A stretch of DNA of 9,111 nucleotides from UBA4923 sp964486135. Its GTDB lineage: Bacteria; Bacillota; Clostridia; Saccharofermentanales; DTU023. Shown in pieces: positions 6,314 to 9,111 of the stretch (positions are counted from its first letter, which is position 1; each line of letters opens with the position of its first letter). Below the pieces are notes generated by a model. That model had not been told where the DNA came from. It was given only the letters and a program-made list of their open reading frames with translations, and did not search any database. Where the stretch lies: the NCBI GenBank assembly GCA_964486135.1, contig CAZAKT010000045.1, positions 1 to 9,111 of the forward strand, given 5' to 3'. A program made the translations under genes and the position numbers.

Positions 6314-7615
6314 TTAAAAGAATCTCGGTTCAGAGATATCCGTGGAAATGGCCGTCAAGGCGCGTTCAATAAAGTTACGATGTTGTTTTCTTTGTTCATC
6401 AATAGGGAGGGTAACGTCACTGAGGGGGTTGGGGATGGCGATCCCCGGGATAATCCTGTTGCTCCCCGTGACTTTGGCGATCGGTGTCATATTAGTGATA
6501 TGAGCGGTAGGGAATCCTTCTTTTTCAAGTTCTTTGATCATTGTTGCGCCGCAACGTGTACAGCTCCCTCAGGTGCTTACGAAGATGACGCCATCTACTC
6601 TTTCCTCCTTCAGGATCTGTGCGATTTCCTTACCCATCCGGCGGGCTGCGGACAGGAGGGTCAGATTGCCTATCGTGACGTAATAGTAGGGGTGCAAAGC
6701 GCCAAATTTCCCTTCCTTCTGCATTTCCTTAATCGTAGACAAGGGAACCTGGCTCTCGGGATAGGCGTTTACGTTATTGGTACTGTAGCCCCCGTGCACG
6801 CTATAGTATTCACCCGGCAGGAAGGCATCCAAATGGTCGATAGGATAGCGTTTCCAGGTGGTGGCTGTACCTGAGGGCAGGCGGTCGGGGTTCCCGATGG
6901 GGACCAAGCCTCCCGTGGTTATGATGGCAAGATTGGCCTTCTTAATATCGGCCACCGCGGGCGCGGGCGCCACCGTATCGTGGATTTCGATCTTATATTC
7001 TGTCTGGTAGGGATCTCCCCCAAGCTTGGCCAGCAGCATGTCAAGCGCGCGATCGGCAGAGCTTTTGTCTACAAAGACTTCCTTGCGGATACCGTGGCCA
7101 AAATAGCCTTCCGCGTCCGCCCAGAGGATCTCTTCGCCAGCGAGGAGCTTATTAGCCAGGGCCCCCATCTTCTTTACGTCTTCCCGTAAACTGGCGGCGC
7201 TCTTACTGCCCCGCACAATATAAATACCGGCTTCCGAATGATAGGAATCCACGCCTGGATTTTCTTCATGCATGCTGGTGACGGTGGGTACACCGTAATG
7301 GTCGCTTGCGAACTTGCACATTTCACCACAGTTCATGCCGTATCGACCGGCTTGAAAAGCGGGACCGGCCAGGAAAATATCGAATTCCTTATCCTTGAGA
7401 AAACCTTCAATCCTCTTGATGGCTTCCTCCTTGTGGGTATTCAGGTAATTGTCACCACAAATGATCGTATAGCTGATTTCTGCCTTTTCCAATACTCCCT
7501 GGATGGCGACGCCGGGGCCTACCGCCCCCTCCTTGATAACCGGCTCGAAGTCGGCCTTGTCTTCGCCGCCAACTCCGCCAAAAAATTGATTAATGTAGAG
7601 AATTGCCTTCTTCAT
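6314..7615 (-). CDS. Glycine/sarcosine/betaine reductase component B selenoprotein (GrdB/GrdF/GrdH type), UGA read as Sec
   Basis: Reading UGA at 6571-6569 as selenocysteine gives 433 aa, the normal length of the family; stopping there would leave 348 aa. Sec349 lies in the motif U349-G-S-C352-T-R-C355-G-A-T-M, the UxxCxxC redox motif of component B selenoproteins, and the frame continues as MIKELEKEGFP, then NRIIPGIAIPNPL, to TAA at 6316-6314. N-terminal landmarks are GGVGGEDKADFEPV (13-26), GPAFQAGRYGMNCG (84-97), TTGGLVPIGNPDR (233-245) and HGGYSTNNVN (274-283). With the pyruvoyl subunit it removes ammonia or an amine from a glycine-type substrate, leaving a carboxymethyl group to be passed to selenoprotein A. 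The ATG at 7615 has AAAGGA 10 nt upstream. The partner subunit gene ends 32 nt before it. Glycine, sarcosine and betaine versions cannot be told apart here. Confidence 0.95.
6539..6571 (-). promoter_or_regulatory. Selenocysteine UGA codon with candidate bacterial SECIS hairpin
   Basis: The UGA is at 6571-6569. Starting 13 nt downstream, GTTGC (6555-6551) pairs with GCAAC (6547-6543) around the loop GGC, and CA (6558-6557) can pair with TG (6540-6539) below a small internal loop. Bacterial SECIS elements lie inside the coding sequence just after the UGA and present a short apical stem to SelB, so position and size fit. The stem is short, so the exact fold is uncertain; the Sec reading itself rests mainly on the protein motif. 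Confidence 0.7.
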
Positions 7616-7647
7616 ATCCCTGTCATCCTTTCCTGAGTGAGTGTGAG

Positions 7648-8946
7648 CTAGTATTCTCTCACGGTCTTGGTCAAATAGCCCGTACTGTTGCCACCATCCG
7701 CGATCATGTACATATTGACGACGAGTGAACCATCCGGACGCAGGCTGGGCCCATATTCATCGTGGTCGGGCCAGGAACCATAGAAGTCGTCCCGTACAAC
7801 CGATTCGAGATCACCGATCACCAGATCCATGGCTGGCAATTCATAGATGGCTGCTGTATCCCCACCGGAAACGATGGCGTTTCCCTTGGGATCCTGCATC
7901 ATTTTTCCGCCGTGCTCTGCCATAATGCCGACCGTTTTGACTCCCCGATCTTCCAGTTCCGCCAGTTGATAGAAAAAGTCAACATCAATGTTGCTCCCTC
8001 CACCCCATTCGGCAACAATGGCAGCATCCAGATTGAGCATGGAGGCGATTTCACCGCTCCTGATCTTCACCCGCAACTTAACCTCATTGGATACGTCCGC
8101 CGGGCACAGGACCACGCCCACGAAATTGATTGACTTGCCATGTTCTTCATAGAGACGTTTGATCATGGGCTGATTCTGGTATGCGTAAGCTGTGCTGCAC
8201 TGTCCCATAAGACCGAACTGTGAAGCCAGCAAGCCATCGAACACCTCATTGGGATGAACCAGCATGGAAAGCATATTATGGCAATCACCACCAAAGACCA
8301 TGTCGTTGCAACCAAGGGACAACTGGCTGCAAAGGGTCATAAAATAAGCGACCCGGGGCAGGCCTTTCTTTTCAGCTTCATCGGTTTTCGACTCCAACTC
8401 ATAGCTTTCCCAGTCTTCCGGCTCCTGGCCTTCGAGGGTCTTCGCGACATAGTCGGCCAGAAGGTGGGCTGCCATCTTCTGCTCATTCTCAACCCGAATG
8501 GTGAGGTCCAGGTCTCTTTCCTCCGTTCTCTCGGCGTATACGACCAGATTGATCATCTGGGAAAAGATACTGTGCCTGGCGGCAGGACCGGACATATCCA
8601 GCAGGCCGTCCACCATATTTCCATACTTGCCGCAAGAGATGACGCTCATATTCTTCATGGCGTAGAGCTTGCCGTTTCCACAGTCCTCAATGGGACCGGT
8701 GTAGCCGGGAAAACTGCAGCGCCCATCCGGTCTGAAACGAGGTTCGACAGCTGCTTTGGCTGGCACCAAGCGTACGCTGTCACCGGGTCTGACCACAAAG
8801 AGTTCAATGTTTGTCAGTTTTCCATCGGGATTCAGGTACTCGATAGCCTCTTCCTTGTTGACCGTGAGCACCTGGTCTTTGAAACAGGTCTTGTCACCAA
8901 ACTTTATGTCCTTGACATAAAACTTGCCTATCTCAAGCTTTTTCAT
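7648..8946 (-). CDS. Glycine/sarcosine/betaine reductase component B, pyruvoyl proprotein subunit (GrdE/GrdG/GrdI type)
   Basis: This 432-aa partner of the downstream selenoprotein matches the length of the GrdE-type proprotein. Landmarks are MKKLEIGKFYVKDIKFGDKT at the N-terminus, then GPIEDCGNGKLYAM (84-97), LVHPNEVFDGLLASQFGL (229-246), QNQPMIKRLYEEHGKS (257-272) and AEWGGGSNIDVD (312-323) with GIMAEHGG. In characterised GrdE the protein is cleaved before an internal cysteine near residue 242, which becomes a pyruvoyl group that forms a Schiff base with the substrate amine. C250 in GQCST is the nearest candidate here, though Gln rather than Asn precedes it; C213 and C222 are alternatives. 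ATG at 8946 is preferred to a GTG at 9024 because the family N-terminus begins there and AAAGGA lies 10 nt upstream. It is the first gene of the operon. Confidence 0.92.
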   Translation of the reverse strand: MKKLEIGKFYVKDIKFGDKTCFKDQVLTVNKEEAIEYLNPDGKLTNIELFVVRPGDSVRLVPAKAAVEPRFRPDGRCSFPGYTGPIEDCGNGKLYAMKNMSVISCGKYGNMVDGLLDMSGPAARHSIFSQMINLVVYAERTEERDLDLTIRVENEQKMAAHLLADYVAKTLEGQEPEDWESYELESKTDEAEKKGLPRVAYFMTLCSQLSLGCNDMVFGGDCHNMLSMLVHPNEVFDGLLASQFGLMGQCSTAYAYQNQPMIKRLYEEHGKSINFVGVVLCPADVSNEVKLRVKIRSGEIASMLNLDAAIVAEWGGGSNIDVDFFYQLAELEDRGVKTVGIMAEHGGKMMQDPKGNAIVSGGDTAAIYELPAMDLVIGDLESVVRDDFYGSWPDHDEYGPSLRPDGSLVVNMYMIADGGNSTGYLTKTVREY

Positions 8947-9032
8947 AATCTCCCCATCCTTTCTTTCGGTTGGCTTTCTTTCCACTCTTGAACCGCCTAT
9001 TAAATCAAATATAATAAGTACCACTGTTTATA

Positions 9033-9062
9033 ATTATGTCATCTAATCGCATATCTTGTCAA
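9033..9062 (-). promoter_or_regulatory. Promoter of the component B-symporter operon
   Basis: On the minus strand a perfect -35 TTGACA (9062-9057) and -10 CATAAT (9038-9033, 5 of 6 matches) are separated by 18 bp in markedly AT-rich DNA. Transcription should start near 9026, giving a leader of about 80 nt before the ATG at 8946. I see no riboswitch-like fold in that leader, including no glycine riboswitch. Confidence 0.75.
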
Positions 9063-9070
9063 TTATAATA

Positions 9071-9086
9071 ATGTCTATAAAGACAT
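9071..9086. promoter_or_regulatory. Palindrome upstream of the -35 box, candidate operator
   Basis: ATGTCT-ATAA-AGACAT is an inverted repeat with 6-bp perfect arms and a 4-bp centre. It lies 8 bp upstream of the TTGACA box. That position fits a dimeric activator site for the operon; a repressor site, or a site belonging to a divergent gene beyond the window, is also possible. Confidence 0.45.
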
Positions 9087-9111
9087 CTCCTGCAAAGCTA
9101 TATTAGGAACA

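Noticed and set aside
6569..6571. UGA as a true stop, making the component B gene a truncated pseudogene
   Set aside because: The codon falls exactly at the selenocysteine position of the family, UxxCxxC follows, and the frame continues through conserved sequence to the normal length.
8254..8991. 245-codon open frame on the plus strand
   Set aside because: It is antisense to the well-supported GrdE-type gene, has no recognisable domain and no supporting ribosome binding site.
8947..9024. N-terminal extension of the GrdE-type protein from a GTG at 9024
   Set aside because: The extra 26 residues do not resemble the family, the start overlaps the predicted transcription start region, and the ATG at 8946 has a good ribosome binding site and the family N-terminus.
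1..9111. CRISPR arrays, tRNA or rRNA genes, insertion sequences and long direct repeats
   Set aside because: No regularly spaced repeats, tRNA-like cloverleaf, rRNA segment or transposase-like frame was found on reading both strands.

Overview
The window looks like a piece of chromosome from a strictly anaerobic, amino-acid-fermenting bacterium, most likely in the Bacillota (Clostridia). The reasons are strong AGGAGG-type ribosome binding sites, intrinsic terminators, moderately GC-rich coding DNA with AT-rich promoters, a DUF438 hemerythrin/PAS protein, and above all a two-gene component B of the glycine/sarcosine/betaine reductase family that contains an in-frame UGA selenocysteine codon. 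The taxon is an inference; grd genes also occur in spirochaetes and Synergistetes.

Layout. Bases 2-220 (+) are the 3' end of a surface-type protein with a C-terminal membrane anchor, closed by a terminator at 235-270. A leader with two stem-loops (393-436) precedes a small [4Fe-4S] ferredoxin (495-680) and a PfpI/DJ-1-family protein (702-1217). A YihY/BrkB membrane protein (1141-2199, -) converges on that pair, and the 3' ends overlap by 77 bp. Next comes a two-gene plus-strand unit: DUF438/hemerythrin/PAS (2383-3573) and pirin (3600-4439), closed by a strong hairpin at 4467-4499.

The right half (4505-9062) is one minus-strand transcription unit. It has a near-consensus promoter (9033-9062) with a palindrome just upstream (9071-9086). 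The gene order is a GrdE/GrdG/GrdI-type component B subunit (7648-8946), a GrdB/GrdF/GrdH-type selenoprotein (6314-7615, Sec349 at 6569-6571), a 51-aa single-span membrane protein (6072-6227), and a sodium:solute symporter (4505-6034). The natural reading is import of a glycine derivative followed by reductive C-N cleavage. No genes for component A (grdA), component C (grdC/grdD) or thioredoxin are present, so this component B would draw on shared partners encoded elsewhere. Its substrate cannot be read from the sequence.

The two points most easily missed are the UGA, which splits the selenoprotein into two apparent open frames, and the short membrane-protein gene between the reductase and the symporter.
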